Source: [Pseudomonas] carboxydohydrogena
GTDB lineage: Bacteria; Pseudomonadota; Alphaproteobacteria; Rhizobiales; Xanthobacteraceae
Assembly (NCBI RefSeq): GCF_029030725.1
Contig: NZ_CP113162.1
Coordinates: 1,114,501-1,178,500, forward strand
Reading direction: 5' to 3'
DNA length: 64,000 nucleotides
Program-made: the position numbers and the translations under genes
Shown: in pieces, positions 1 to 9,530 of the stretch
How positions within the stretch are numbered: the first letter of the stretch is position 1
Layout of the letters: every line of letters begins with the position of its first letter
The notes under the pieces: model-generated
What the model was told of the DNA's origin: nothing
Seen by the model: only the letters and a program-made list of their open reading frames with translations
Database searches by the model: none

Positions 1-416
1 CCGATCACGAAACTGCGCTCGGCATCGACCGGCCAGTGCACCATCAGATCGAGGATCATGCCGGGCTTGGGTTTGCGCCAGGGATGGTCGCCGCAGAATT
101 CGGGAACGCTGCCTTCAACATGATAGGGGCAGTAGCGAATGTCGTCGATGCGCGCGCCCTCGCGCGACAATTCCTCGATCATCCATTGATGCAGCGCGCG
201 GACATCCTCCTCGGTGAACATGCCGCGCGCGACGCCGGACTGGTTGCTGACGATGAAGACGAGATAGTCCGCCTCATTGAGGCGACGGATCGCGGCGGCC
301 ACGTTCGGCATCCAGCGCACGCGCTCGCGCGTGCCGATATAGCCGTCGTCGTGGTTGAGAACGCCGTCGCGGTCGAGAAATGCCGCCGGGCGGCGCGCGG
401 CCGTTTCCTCCTTCAT
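1..416 (-). CDS. gmhB: D-glycero-D-manno-heptose 1,7-bisphosphate 7-phosphatase, 3' end outside window
   Basis: HAD-IIIA phosphatase that removes the 7-phosphate of heptose bisphosphate in ADP-heptose synthesis in the cytoplasm. About 138 N-terminal residues are visible. HAD motif I reads FLDRDGVLN with the nucleophile and acid aspartates, and motif II lies in [10 protein letters not shown]. The loop that binds zinc in E. coli GmhB (CxH...CxC) is altered here: YCPYH is followed by [14 protein letters not shown], so the ligand spacing is not canonical. The start ATG overlaps the gmhA stop by 4 bases (ATGA), so translation is probably coupled to gmhA. The C-terminus lies beyond the left edge. 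Confidence 0.85.
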   Translation of the reverse strand, partial: MKEETAARRPAAFLDRDGVLNHDDGYIGTRERVRWMPNVAAAIRRLNEADYLVFIVSNQSGVARGMFTEEDVRALHQWMIEELSREGARIDDIRYCPYHVEGSVPEFCGDHPWRKPKPGMILDLMVHWPVDAERSFVI

Positions 417-1006
417 GCCTTGCCGGATGCGTTTATCAGCGCACGCTCGACGTCGTCGCAGATCGCATGCGCCGCGACCATGTGAATCTGCTGGATTACC
501 GGCGTGTCGTCGCTCGGCGCGACAAGGAGATGATCGCAGATCGGGCGCAGGCTCTCGCCCCTGGTGCCGGTGAAGCCAACGGTGGTCGCGCCGATGCCGC
601 GCGCGACATGCAGCGCCGCCAGAATGTTCGGCGAGCGGCCCGAGGTGGTGAGTGCGATCAGCACGTCGCCCGGCTGCGCCAGCCCCTGCACCTGACGGGC
701 GAAAATCTGCTCGATGCCGTAATCGTTGCCGATGGCGGTGAGCGCCGAGGTGTCGGTGGTGAGCGCGATGGCGGCCCAGGCCGGACGCTCCAGCTTGTAG
801 CGGCCGACGATCTCGGCGGCGATGTGCTGCGCGTCGGCGGCGCTGCCGCCATTGCCGATCAAGAGGAGCTTGTTGCCGTTGCGCAGGGCCCGCGCGATGG
901 CGTCGGCGATGGTTTTGACGGTCGCCTGCAACTCGTCGCTCTGCGCGGCGCGCGTCAGCCCGGCGAGCGAGTTCTGGAAGTGATCTGCAATCGGATTCTG
1001 GCTCAC
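413..1006 (-). CDS. gmhA: Phosphoheptose isomerase (sedoheptulose-7-phosphate isomerase)
   Basis: SIS-domain isomerase of 197 residues, the usual GmhA length. It converts sedoheptulose 7-phosphate to D-glycero-D-manno-heptose 7-phosphate, the first step of the ADP-heptose route for LPS inner core. The phosphosugar loop [15 protein letters not shown] lies at about residues 51-65 and TTSGRSPN at about 119-126; the C-terminal [13 protein letters not shown] segment is typical. It sits between the upstream heptosyltransferase and gmhB on the same strand, with a 49-base gap to the former and a 4-base overlap with the latter. Confidence 0.95.
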   Translation of the reverse strand: MSQNPIADHFQNSLAGLTRAAQSDELQATVKTIADAIARALRNGNKLLLIGNGGSAADAQHIAAEIVGRYKLERPAWAAIALTTDTSALTAIGNDYGIEQIFARQVQGLAQPGDVLIALTTSGRSPNILAALHVARGIGATTVGFTGTRGESLRPICDHLLVAPSDDTPVIQQIHMVAAHAICDDVERALINASGKA

Positions 1007-1055
1007 ATGTCACCTTGGTCGATAGAGGCTGGCGAACGTATATCGCAAAAAGCGC

Positions 1056-2141
1056 TCAGGTTGATACCGGCACCGGCCGGTTCTGGGTTTTCTCCGCGAT
1101 CACTTTCAGCGCCGTCTCCACTACCTCGCTCGTGGTGATGTCACGCATGCAGGCATGGTCGTTCGCGGTGCAGACCGGCTTGTGGCAGGGCTGGCAGGGC
1201 AGGTTGACCGCGCGCTTCATGGTGGCTGCGAGTCCGTTCAGCGGCGCCCAGTGATAGGGACTGGTCGGCCCGAAAATCCCGATCGACGGCGTGCCGATCG
1301 CACCCGCGACATGCAGCAGGCCGGAATCGTTGGAGATCACCTCCGCCGCCGCCGCCAGCGCCAGAATGCCGTTGCGCAGATCGGTGCCGGTGAGGTCGCG
1401 TACGCGCGGCCCTCCTGCGGCGACGATATCGGTGGCCTGTTCCTTCTCGCCGGGGCCGCCGACGATCCAGACCTCAAACCCGCGCTGGGCCAGTTCGCGC
1501 GCCGCTTCCGCGTAATAGGTCCAGCGCTTGGAAGGGCCGACCGCGCCGGGCGCGAGCGCGATGGCGGGACCGTCGCCAAGATTATTTTTTGCACGCCATG
1601 CCGTGATCTCGGCTTGCGGCACCTCAAGCTGCGGCATCGGCCAGTCGCGGGCCTCGCGCACGGCGTTGGGCGGAAAGGTCAGCGCCGCCATCTTGTCCAC
1701 CATGCGCGGCAGGGCGCGCTCGCCCCGGCGCAGATCGTTGATGACGCCGAACCGCGCCTCGCCGAAAAAGCCGATGCGCTCCGGGATACCGGCAAGGGTG
1801 GGGGCGAGCGCCGACTTCCATGTGCGCGGCATCATCAGCGCGGTCTGGTAATTTTGCTGGCGCAGGCGGGCGGCCAGTTCCTTCTGCTTGTCGAGCGCGA
1901 TGCGGCCGCGCGGCAGGTCATAGACGATCGCCTGCCGGACTCCCGGCATGTAGTCCGCGAGCGGCGCGCACAATGTCGTGCTGAGAAGATCGACCGGCCG
2001 GTTCGGCCAGCGCGCCTTCAGCAGCCGGACGGCGGTGTGCCCCCGGACGAAATCGCCGATCCACATATACGGCACGATCAGGATCGGGCCGGTCTGGGTC
2101 GGGTCGGGCCGGATATCGCTTATGGTTGAATTTTGATTCAT
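1056..2141 (-). CDS. waaF: ADP-heptose:LPS heptosyltransferase (GT9), WaaF-like
   Basis: GT-B glycosyltransferase of family 9, 361 residues, which adds heptose to the LPS inner core at the cytoplasmic face of the inner membrane. The N-terminal strand ILIVPYMWIGDFV and the C-terminal nucleotide-binding segment NDSGLLHVAGAIGTPSIGIF are family hallmarks. The frame stays open upstream to 2579, but that part is antisense to hldD, so I chose the ATG at 2141, from which homology-like sequence begins. It is divergent from hldD and leads the gmhA-gmhB strand. Heptosyltransferase II (WaaF) fits best; specificity cannot be proven from sequence. Confidence 0.85.
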   Translation of the reverse strand: MNQNSTISDIRPDPTQTGPILIVPYMWIGDFVRGHTAVRLLKARWPNRPVDLLSTTLCAPLADYMPGVRQAIVYDLPRGRIALDKQKELAARLRQQNYQTALMMPRTWKSALAPTLAGIPERIGFFGEARFGVINDLRRGERALPRMVDKMAALTFPPNAVREARDWPMPQLEVPQAEITAWRAKNNLGDGPAIALAPGAVGPSKRWTYYAEAARELAQRGFEVWIVGGPGEKEQATDIVAAGGPRVRDLTGTDLRNGILALAAAAEVISNDSGLLHVAGAIGTPSIGIFGPTSPYHWAPLNGLAATMKRAVNLPCQPCHKPVCTANDHACMRDITTSEVVETALKVIAEKTQNRPVPVST

Positions 2142-2313
2142 TCTTCGGGTGAGAAGCCTGCCAAAGACGGCCATTCCGGGGTATCGCTTTCCCGAAAGGC
2201 CGTCTAGAAGCGTTTTCTGAATGGCCGCACAAGGCTGGGGCTGGTTCGCCGGGCGCGTGGCGAAGCCCGGTTCCTCCGCAGAGGGCGGCCACAGCCCAAT
2301 ATAGGATGTTTCG

Positions 2314-3294
2314 ATGTTTCTGGTGACCGGGGGCGCAGGGTTTATCGGCTCCAACATCGTCGCGGCCCTGAACGAGGCTGGCCACGCGGATGTCGTGGTC
2401 TCGGATTTTCTCGGCGACGAGGGCAAGTGGCGCAACCTCGCCAAGCGGCAGATCGCCGACATCGTACCACCGGATGAACTGATGGCGTGGCTGCGCGGGC
2501 GCAGGCTCACCGGCGTCATCCACATGGGCGCGATTTCCGCGACCACCGCGACCGACGGCGACCATGTGTTCGAGACCAATTACCGCTTGTCGGTGCGGCT
2601 GCTCGACTGGTGCACGCTCAACCCCACGCCCTTCATCTATGCCTCCTCGGCCGCGACCTATGGCGACGGCGAGCAGGGCTTCCGCGACGACAACAGCCTC
2701 GATGCGCTGAAAGCGCTGCGGCCGATGAACCTCTACGGCTGGAGCAAGTACCTGTTCGACGTCGCGGTGGCGACGCGGGTGGCGAAAGGCGAGAAGCTGC
2801 CGCCGCAATGGGCGGGCTTGAAGTTCTTCAACGTGTTCGGCCCGAACGAATACCACAAGGGCGCGATGATGAGCGTGCTGACCAAGACCTTCGACGACAT
2901 CAAGGCGGGAAAGACCATCCGTCTGTTCAAGTCGCATCGCGACGGCATCGCGGATGGCGACCAGCGGCGCGACTTCATCTACATCGACGATGTGCTGCGC
3001 GTCGTGATGTGGCTGGTGCAAACTCCCAGCGTCAGCGGCATCTTCAATGTCGGCACCAGCCATGCGCGCAGCTTCCGCGACCTGATCGTGTCGGCCTATG
3101 CGGCGCTCGGCGCCAAAGAGAACATCGAATATGTCGACATGCCCGAGCAGATTCGCGGCAGCTACCAGTATTTCACGCAGGCCGATGGCGAGCATCTGCG
3201 CCGCGCCGGATATAATGGCGGCTTCACGTCGCTCGAGGATTCGGTTGCCTCTTACGTGAAGACTTATCTCGATCGTCCGGATCGTTATCGTTGA
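2314..3294 (+). CDS. hldD: ADP-L-glycero-D-manno-heptose-6-epimerase
   Basis: Extended SDR-family epimerase of 326 residues that inverts C6 of ADP-D-glycero-D-manno-heptose, the last step to the LPS heptose donor. The Rossmann nucleotide loop GGAGFIGSN is at residues 6-14, the HMGAISATTATDGD segment is characteristic of HldD, and the active-site YGWSK lysine/tyrosine pair is near residue 140. The neighbouring hldE starts 8 bases after its stop, so the two form an operon that supplies the donor used by the divergent heptosyltransferase. Confidence 0.95.
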   Translation: MFLVTGGAGFIGSNIVAALNEAGHADVVVSDFLGDEGKWRNLAKRQIADIVPPDELMAWLRGRRLTGVIHMGAISATTATDGDHVFETNYRLSVRLLDWCTLNPTPFIYASSAATYGDGEQGFRDDNSLDALKALRPMNLYGWSKYLFDVAVATRVAKGEKLPPQWAGLKFFNVFGPNEYHKGAMMSVLTKTFDDIKAGKTIRLFKSHRDGIADGDQRRDFIYIDDVLRVVMWLVQTPSVSGIFNVGTSHARSFRDLIVSAYAALGAKENIEYVDMPEQIRGSYQYFTQADGEHLRRAGYNGGFTSLEDSVASYVKTYLDRPDRYR

Positions 3295-3301
3295 GTGACA
3301 C

Positions 3302-4774
3302 ATGATTGATTTCGATACGCTGTCGGAGCGGATGTCGCGCCAGACCGTTTTGTGCATCGGCGACCTGATGCTGGACGAGTTCGTCTATGGCGAGGTTTCG
3401 CGCGTGTCTCCCGAGGCGCCCGCGCCGGTGATCGCGGCACAACGCAGCGAATTCAATATCGGCGGCGCGGGCAACGTCGCGCGCAATATCGCGGCACTTG
3501 GCGGCCGCTGCATCTTCGTCGGCCTGATCGGCGAGGACGCTGCGGGTGCGACGCTGAAAAGCGAACTGGCGAAGGACGCCGCCATCGAGGCGCATCTGGT
3601 TGTTGACGCGTCGCGGCCGACCACGCGCAAGGTACGTTTTGTTTCAGAGCACTACGCCACGCACATGCTGCGCGCGGACTGGGAGGTGGCGCAGGCCGCT
3701 TCTCCCCAGACCGAGACGACGCTGATCGCGGCAATCAAGGAAGCGCTGCCGCGCGCGGATATCGTGCTGCTGTCCGATTACGCCAAGGGCGTGCTGACCC
3801 ATCGCGTGATCCGCGAGACCATCGACGCGGCGCGCCAGATGGGCAAGCGCGTCATCGTCGATCCGAAGAACCTGAATTTCGCGGTCTATCACGGCGCTTC
3901 GATCCTGACGCCGAACCGCAAGGAGTTCACCGAGGCGACCCGCAGCCGCGCCCGCACGCCGGAGGAAATCGGTGTTGCCGCGCGCGACGCCATCGCGACG
4001 GCCGGGTGCGAGGCGATGCTGGTCACGCAAAGCGAGAACGGCATGACGCTGGTGGCGAAGAATGGCGACGTGCTGCATGTGCCGGCCTATCCGGTGAAGG
4101 TGCGCGACGTCTCCGGCGCGGGCGACACGGTGGCTGCGGCGCTGGCACTGGCGCTGGCGAGCGGTGTGGCCGAAGAAGATGCGGTGCGCGCGGCTTCGGC
4201 TGCGGCGGCGGTCGCGGTCGGCAAGCGCGGCACCGCGAGCGTGACGCAGGCCGAATTGCGCAAGAAGATCCTGCCGCATGCGGTCCTCACGATGGAAGAG
4301 AAGATCGTGCCGGACTGGAAGGACATCGATGCGCGCCTCGATGACTGGCGCCGCGAAGGTTTACGGATCGGATTCACCAATGGCTGCTTCGACATTCTGC
4401 ACCCCGGTCATGTCCGGGTGCTGACGCAGGCCCGCGCAACCTGTGATCGACTCGTGGTCGGCCTCAACAGCGATGACTCGGTCCGGCGGCTGAAGGGCGA
4501 GAGCCGCCCGGTGCAGTCGGAACTGGCGCGCGCCGAAGTGCTGGCGGCGCTGGAGGCGGTCGATCTTGTCGTGATCTTCGGGGAAGACACGCCGCTCGAA
4601 TTGATCCGTCAGGTCAAGCCAAGCGTGCTGGTGAAGGGCGGGGACTACACCCGCGAGCAGGTGGTCGGGCACGAGTTCGTCACCGCGCATGGCGGCGAGG
4701 TCGTGTTGATCGACATCCTTCCCGGCCACAGCACCACGTCGCTGGTGAACCGGGCGCGAAGCAATCAGCCGTAA
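3302..4774 (+). CDS. hldE: Bifunctional heptose 7-phosphate kinase / heptose 1-phosphate adenylyltransferase
   Basis: Two-domain cytoplasmic enzyme of 490 residues, the usual HldE length. Residues about 1-320 are a PfkB-type sugar kinase, with the substrate segment [15 protein letters not shown] near residue 56 and the catalytic signature SGAGDT near residue 270. Residues about 345-490 are a nucleotidyltransferase with the [13 protein letters not shown] motif near residue 357. Together they phosphorylate and then adenylylate heptose, on either side of the GmhB step. With gmhA, gmhB and hldD this completes the ADP-heptose pathway inside 5 kb. Confidence 0.96.
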   Translation: MIDFDTLSERMSRQTVLCIGDLMLDEFVYGEVSRVSPEAPAPVIAAQRSEFNIGGAGNVARNIAALGGRCIFVGLIGEDAAGATLKSELAKDAAIEAHLVVDASRPTTRKVRFVSEHYATHMLRADWEVAQAASPQTETTLIAAIKEALPRADIVLLSDYAKGVLTHRVIRETIDAARQMGKRVIVDPKNLNFAVYHGASILTPNRKEFTEATRSRARTPEEIGVAARDAIATAGCEAMLVTQSENGMTLVAKNGDVLHVPAYPVKVRDVSGAGDTVAAALALALASGVAEEDAVRAASAAAAVAVGKRGTASVTQAELRKKILPHAVLTMEEKIVPDWKDIDARLDDWRREGLRIGFTNGCFDILHPGHVRVLTQARATCDRLVVGLNSDDSVRRLKGESRPVQSELARAEVLAALEAVDLVVIFGEDTPLELIRQVKPSVLVKGGDYTREQVVGHEFVTAHGGEVVLIDILPGHSTTSLVNRARSNQP

Positions 4775-4782
4775 CGGCCGAG

Positions 4783-5739
4783 TTAATCGAGCCGGGGCAC
4801 GACTGCCGCCGCTTTGTCGTGCTTCTCCGGGCTCGACACCCAGACCAGTCCGCCCATTGCGCCGACGATGAAATAAACCATTCCGAACAGGATCGACACC
4901 ACGGTGCCTTCGCTGGTCATCAGGCCCGCATAGCCGAAAGCCACCGTCATCGATGCCTCGCGCACGCCCCATCCCGCGATCGAGATCGGCAGCATGGTGA
5001 TGAGCATGATCGGCGGGATCAACAGGAACACTTGCCAGAACGACACGGACGCATGAATGGCCATCGCGCAGCACCAGGCGATGACGACGGCGAGCACATG
5101 GATCGCCAGCGACAGCACCGCCACCATCGGGCCTGATTTGGCACTGAACAGGACCTTGTTGGCGATTTCGCCGCAGGCATGGACGTGCCGCAGCGGCCAC
5201 CAGCCTTTCAGCCATGGCCAGGACAGGGCTCCGACGAGGAGAAAGCCGAGGCTGGCCGCAAGCGCCACCGAGCCGATGACGACCAGCGCCACTTGCCCAT
5301 CCCGGTTTGTTATCAGCGGATAGCTCCACGGCAGGCTACAGACGATGATGGTCGCGAGCGCGATCAGGCCCATGGCGCGGTCAACCAGCACCGAATAGGT
5401 TGCCTCCCGCCAGCCCGCGATGCGGCCGAGCAGCCAGAGCCGCATGGCGTCCCCGCCGATCGAGGAGGGCAGGGTCTGGTTGAAGAACGTGCCGATCATG
5501 TTGAACTTGATCGCACGGGCGTCATCCAGCGGCGCGTCGCAGCGCCTGGTCACTTCGCGCCAGCGGACGGCGCTGAGGACGATCTGAAAGAGGGTGACCA
5601 GAATGGCGAGCGCAAACCAGCCGAAGCCGAAGTCGCTGAGGCGTGCCCGCACGGCGTCGAAGGCAATATTGCGAAGCGACAGATACAATAGCCCGGCCGA
5701 CATCAGGATGCGGATGAGAAGGAAAGCGGTGGGGCGCAT
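4783..5739 (-). CDS. Flippase-like integral membrane protein (UPF0104 / AglD-MprF N-terminal type)
   Basis: Multi-spanning membrane protein of 318 residues, with about eight hydrophobic segments, resembling the lysylphosphatidylglycerol synthetase transmembrane region. Family landmarks visible are FFNQTLPSSIGGDAMR near residue 85, where polar residues sit between helices, and ISIAGWGVREASM in the C-terminal third. Members are thought to move lipid-linked substrates; the substrate here is unknown. The frame extends to 5931 but I chose the ATG at 5739, because the upstream part lacks hydrophobic character and overlaps the promoter region of the divergent epimerase. It converges on hldE with only 8 bases between. 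Confidence 0.75.
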   Translation of the reverse strand: MRPTAFLLIRILMSAGLLYLSLRNIAFDAVRARLSDFGFGWFALAILVTLFQIVLSAVRWREVTRRCDAPLDDARAIKFNMIGTFFNQTLPSSIGGDAMRLWLLGRIAGWREATYSVLVDRAMGLIALATIIVCSLPWSYPLITNRDGQVALVVIGSVALAASLGFLLVGALSWPWLKGWWPLRHVHACGEIANKVLFSAKSGPMVAVLSLAIHVLAVVIAWCCAMAIHASVSFWQVFLLIPPIMLITMLPISIAGWGVREASMTVAFGYAGLMTSEGTVVSILFGMVYFIVGAMGGLVWVSSPEKHDKAAAVVPRLD

Positions 5740-5887
5740 CGGGGCCGGTCTGCCGGGTGTGAGGAAAACGTATCGTGAATTTAGCTGCGGTACGGATATA
5801 TTTTCGCTGCGTGGTATGGTTTTACACCGCAACTGGCAATAGGAAAGCCGACAAGCTGCTGTCTTTTCCCTCAACCGTCCGAAATCA

Positions 5888-6904
5888 ATGTCCAGGCAAA
5901 CGATCCTTGTCACCGGCGCGGCCGGGTTCATCGGCTTTCATGTCTCCCAGCGTCTGTTGCAGCGGGGCCATCGGGTCGTCGGGCTCGACAGCATCAACGA
6001 TTATTACGACCCGAGCCTGAAAGAGGCCCGGCTCGCCATCCTGCGCAACGACCCGAACTTCTCCTTCGAGAAGATCGATCTGGCGGACCGTGCCGCCACC
6101 CGAAACATATTCGAGCGCCACCGCTTCCCGGTCGTGATCCACCTCGCCGCGCAGGCGGGGGTGCGCTACTCCATCGATCATCCGGCCGTCTATATCGATG
6201 CCAACCTCCAAGGGTTCGCCAACGTGCTGGAAGGCTGCCGGCATAATGGCTGCGAGCATCTGCTGTTCGCGTCCTCGTCCTCGGTCTATGGCGCGAACAC
6301 CAAGCTGCCGTTTTCGGTGCACGACAATGTCGATCATCCGATCAGCCTCTATGCCGCGAGCAAGAAGGCCAACGAGTTGATGGCGCATTCCTACAGCCAT
6401 CTTTACGGGCTGCCGGCGACGGGATTGCGCTTCTTCACGGTGTACGGCCCATGGGGCCGCCCGGACATGGCGATGTTCCTGTTCGCGAACGCGATCATGG
6501 CGGACAAGCCGATCCGCCTGTTCAACAACGGCGACATGATGCGGGACTTCACCTACATCGACGATGTGACGGAAGCAGTCGTGCGTCTGGCGCAACGTCC
6601 GGCGACGCCCAATGAATCATGGGATGCACAGCACCCCGATCCCGCGTCGAGCCGCGCGCCGTGGCGAATTTATAACATCGGCAACAACAAGCCCGAGAAG
6701 CTGATGGATCTCGTCGGCGCGCTCGAGAAAGAATTTGGCCGCACCGCGCGCAAGGAATTGCTGCCGATGCAGGCGGGCGACGTCTATGCCACCTACGCCG
6801 ATATCGATGATTTGCAGCGGGAGGTGGATTTCCATCCCTCCACGAAACTCGCTGACGGCGTCGCTCGCTTCGTGGCATGGTATCGCGAGTATCACCGGGT
6901 CTGA
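5888..6904 (+). CDS. NAD-dependent epimerase, UDP-glucuronate 4-epimerase type
   Basis: Extended SDR of 338 residues, probably interconverting UDP-glucuronate and UDP-galacturonate for LPS or capsule. It has GAAGFIGFHV at residues 10-19, LDSINDYYDPSLKEARL as in the LpsL/WbnF group, AAQAGVRYSIDHP with the substrate arginine, and the YAASKKANE catalytic tyrosine/lysine near residue 155. The RFFTVYGPWGRPDMA segment is also typical of UDP-GlcA 4-epimerases. It precedes the manC-like gene by 30 bases, suggesting a shared transcript for nucleotide-sugar synthesis. Confidence 0.85.
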   Translation: MSRQTILVTGAAGFIGFHVSQRLLQRGHRVVGLDSINDYYDPSLKEARLAILRNDPNFSFEKIDLADRAATRNIFERHRFPVVIHLAAQAGVRYSIDHPAVYIDANLQGFANVLEGCRHNGCEHLLFASSSSVYGANTKLPFSVHDNVDHPISLYAASKKANELMAHSYSHLYGLPATGLRFFTVYGPWGRPDMAMFLFANAIMADKPIRLFNNGDMMRDFTYIDDVTEAVVRLAQRPATPNESWDAQHPDPASSRAPWRIYNIGNNKPEKLMDLVGALEKEFGRTARKELLPMQAGDVYATYADIDDLQREVDFHPSTKLADGVARFVAWYREYHRV

Positions 6905-6934
6905 TCGCACAGAATTTCAGAAAAGCGGTTTTCG

Positions 6935-8344
6935 ATGGCGCAGCGTATCGTCCCGTTGATCATGTGCGGCGGTGCCGGAGCGCGGCTCTGGCCCGCGTCG
7001 CGCGAGAACCGGCCGAAGCAGTTTCTGTCGCTGTTCGGTGGCCGCTCGACGTTTCAGGATACGCTTGCGCGGGTCGGCGACGGCGCGCTGTTCGATCGCC
7101 CGATCGTCATCACCAACGCAGCCTATCGCTTCACGGTGCGCGAGCAACTCGCCGAGATCGGGCGCGATGCGGACATTCTGCTTGAGCCTTGCCGTCGGGA
7201 TTCCGGCCCCGCGATTGTTGCGGGCGCGGCATTCGCCGCGGGCCGCGATCCGCAGGCCGTGGTGCTGGCGCTTGCCGCCGATCATGTGGTGGGTGATGAG
7301 GCGGCCTTTGTCGCGGCCTGCCGCCGGGCGGTCGAGGTCGCGGCCTCCGGAAAGATCGTGACATTCGGCATCAAGCCCGAGCGCGCGGCGACGGAATACG
7401 GCTATATCCAGGCCGGCGGCAAAATCTCGGGCGACGTGTCGTCGGTCGCGAAATTCATCGAGAAGCCGGACGAGGCGGCGGCAGCGGCTTACGTGCGGGA
7501 CGGCTTTCTCTGGAACAGCGGCAACTTCATGTTCGGCGCACGGGCGCTGCTCGATGAGTATGGACAGACCGACGCCGCCAGTGTCGCGGCTGCGTGCGAG
7601 GCGGTGACGCAGGCGGGCAGCGATCTCGGCTTCGTGACGTTGCAGGAAGACGCCTTCGCGCGCGCTGTGCCGATGTCCATCGACTATGCGGTGATGGAGA
7701 AGACCTCGCGCGCGGCGGTTATCCCGGTGTCGTGCGGATGGTCGGATATCGGCTCGTGGCATGCGGTGTGGGAGTTGTCGCCGAAGGATGAGGATGGCAA
7801 CGCGGCACAGGGCGCGGCGGTGTTCGAAGGCGCGAAGAACTGCAACGTCTCCTCCGACAAGACATTGGTGGCGCTGGAAGGCGTCGAGGATGTCGTGGTG
7901 GTGGCGACGCAGGATGCGGTGCTGGTGTCCCGGCAGAAAGATCCCGGCGCGCTCAAGCGGCTTGTCGCCAAGCTGAAGAAGGTGCGTCCGCAGGTGACGG
8001 AGGATCACCTCAAGGTGCATCGCCCGTGGGGATCGTATCGGTCGCTCGATACCGGTGAGCGGCATCAGGTGAAGCAGATCGTCGTCAAGGCGGGCGAACG
8101 CCTGTCGCTACAGAAACATCACCACCGCTCCGAACACTGGATCGTGGTGCGGGGTGCGGCCAGGGTGACGATCGATGCCCTTGAGACAATCGTCCACGAG
8201 AATGAATCGGTCTACATTCCGATCGGGGCGCTGCATCGGCTGGAGAATCCCGGCCAAACTCCACTTGAATTGATCGAGGTCCAGACCGGCAGCTATCTCG
8301 GCGAGGATGACATCATCCGCATCGAGGACGATTATCGCCGTTAA
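6935..8344 (+). CDS. manC: Mannose-1-phosphate guanylyltransferase / mannose-6-phosphate isomerase
   Basis: Type II PMI-GMP enzyme of 469 residues that makes GDP-mannose for LPS and exopolysaccharide. The N-terminal nucleotidyltransferase contains CGGAGARLWPASRENRPKQF at about residues 10-29 and the FIEKPDE motif near residue 175. The C-terminal cupin isomerase (from about residue 355) starts with HRPWGSYRSLDTG, carries QKHHHRSEHW with the metal histidines, and ends in the usual QTGSYLGEDDIIR. Both domains appear intact. Confidence 0.93.
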   Translation: MAQRIVPLIMCGGAGARLWPASRENRPKQFLSLFGGRSTFQDTLARVGDGALFDRPIVITNAAYRFTVREQLAEIGRDADILLEPCRRDSGPAIVAGAAFAAGRDPQAVVLALAADHVVGDEAAFVAACRRAVEVAASGKIVTFGIKPERAATEYGYIQAGGKISGDVSSVAKFIEKPDEAAAAAYVRDGFLWNSGNFMFGARALLDEYGQTDAASVAAACEAVTQAGSDLGFVTLQEDAFARAVPMSIDYAVMEKTSRAAVIPVSCGWSDIGSWHAVWELSPKDEDGNAAQGAAVFEGAKNCNVSSDKTLVALEGVEDVVVVATQDAVLVSRQKDPGALKRLVAKLKKVRPQVTEDHLKVHRPWGSYRSLDTGERHQVKQIVVKAGERLSLQKHHHRSEHWIVVRGAARVTIDALETIVHENESVYIPIGALHRLENPGQTPLELIEVQTGSYLGEDDIIRIEDDYRR

Positions 8345-8499
8345 CGGATTTTGGAGGCATTCCAGCCCCAAACGCGATCTGGCGCTGACATCTTTTGAAT
8401 CAAAACGTGTTCTGACACCCCATCCAAAGGGTCGGCGGGGCGATTTCGCCGTGCTAGGAAAACGGCGCGGGGTTCCGCGATTCAGGGGTAAAAAGATCA

Positions 8500-9492
8500 A
8501 TGACTTCCAGGAATTCGACGCGCGGCAACGGGGATTTGCGCGTGGGTGTTATCGGCGCGGGCGTGATGGGCAGCAACCATGCGCGCGTTTTGGCGCAACT
8601 GCCCGGTGTGAAACTCGCGGGCGTTGTCGATCCTCTGGCCGAGAGCCGTTCGCGCATCACCGGCTTCGTCGATTGCCCGACTTTCGCGACCGTCGATGAA
8701 CTGCTCGCGGCCGGTGTCGATGCGGTGACCATCGCGGCGCCGACCCACCTGCATCGCGACGTGTCGCTCGCCTGCATCGCCCACGGCGCCCATGTTCTCG
8801 TCGAGAAGCCGATCGCGACCACCGGCGCGGAGGGACGCGAGATCATCGATGCCGCCCGCAAGAAGGGCGTGACGCTGATGGTCGGTCATGTCGAACGCTT
8901 CAATCCCGCCGTCGCCACGATCAAGGAAGCGATCCGGGGCGAGGAGATTCTGTCCGTCGCCATCACGCGCGTCGGCCCGTTCCCGCCGCGCATGTCGAAT
9001 GTCGGTGTGGTGATCGACCTTGCCGTGCACGACATCGATCTCATCCGCTGGTTCACGGGGTCCGACATCGTCGAGGTGCAGCCGCAGCTCACCAGCGCGG
9101 TGGCGGAGCGCGAGGACATCGCGCTCTTGCAATTCCGCACCGCCTCCGGCGTGCTCGCGCACATCAACACCAACTGGCTGACGCCGTTCAAGGCGCGCAC
9201 GGCAACCATCGCGACCCGCAACAAATACATCCAGGGCGATCTGCTGACGCGGCAGGTGACGGAGTGCTTCGGCTTCCAGCGCGATGGCAGCTATTCGATG
9301 CGGCATCTGCCGGTCGGTCATGACGAGCCGCTGCGCGCCGAGCTGATGGCGTTCATCAAGGCGATCAAGACCGGGAGCGCGCCCGCGATCACCGGTGAGG
9401 CAGGCGTCGCCAGCCTCGAGATCGCGATCAAGTGCCTCGAGACACGGCCCAAGCCCGTGGCGGCGCCTCAGCCGCACGCGGCTTCCAACTAA
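8500..9492 (+). CDS. Gfo/Idh/MocA oxidoreductase, candidate UDP-N-acetylglucosamine 3-dehydrogenase
   Basis: NAD(P)-binding oxidoreductase of 330 residues. The Rossmann loop GAGVMGSNHAR is near residue 18 and the EKPIATT motif with the catalytic lysine near residue 107; HDIDLIRWF is also family-typical. A PLP aminotransferase follows after 38 bases. That pair matches GnnA/GnnB, which convert UDP-GlcNAc to UDP-GlcNAc3N for lipid A built on 2,3-diamino-2,3-dideoxyglucose, the backbone known in Bradyrhizobium relatives. WbpB-like O-antigen dehydrogenases are close alternatives, so the family is clear but the substrate is inferred. Confidence 0.75.
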   Translation: MTSRNSTRGNGDLRVGVIGAGVMGSNHARVLAQLPGVKLAGVVDPLAESRSRITGFVDCPTFATVDELLAAGVDAVTIAAPTHLHRDVSLACIAHGAHVLVEKPIATTGAEGREIIDAARKKGVTLMVGHVERFNPAVATIKEAIRGEEILSVAITRVGPFPPRMSNVGVVIDLAVHDIDLIRWFTGSDIVEVQPQLTSAVAEREDIALLQFRTASGVLAHINTNWLTPFKARTATIATRNKYIQGDLLTRQVTECFGFQRDGSYSMRHLPVGHDEPLRAELMAFIKAIKTGSAPAITGEAGVASLEIAIKCLETRPKPVAAPQPHAASN

Positions 9493-9530
9493 TCGCTTCT
9501 CCATTTTCCTTTTTCGATTGGTGACATTCC

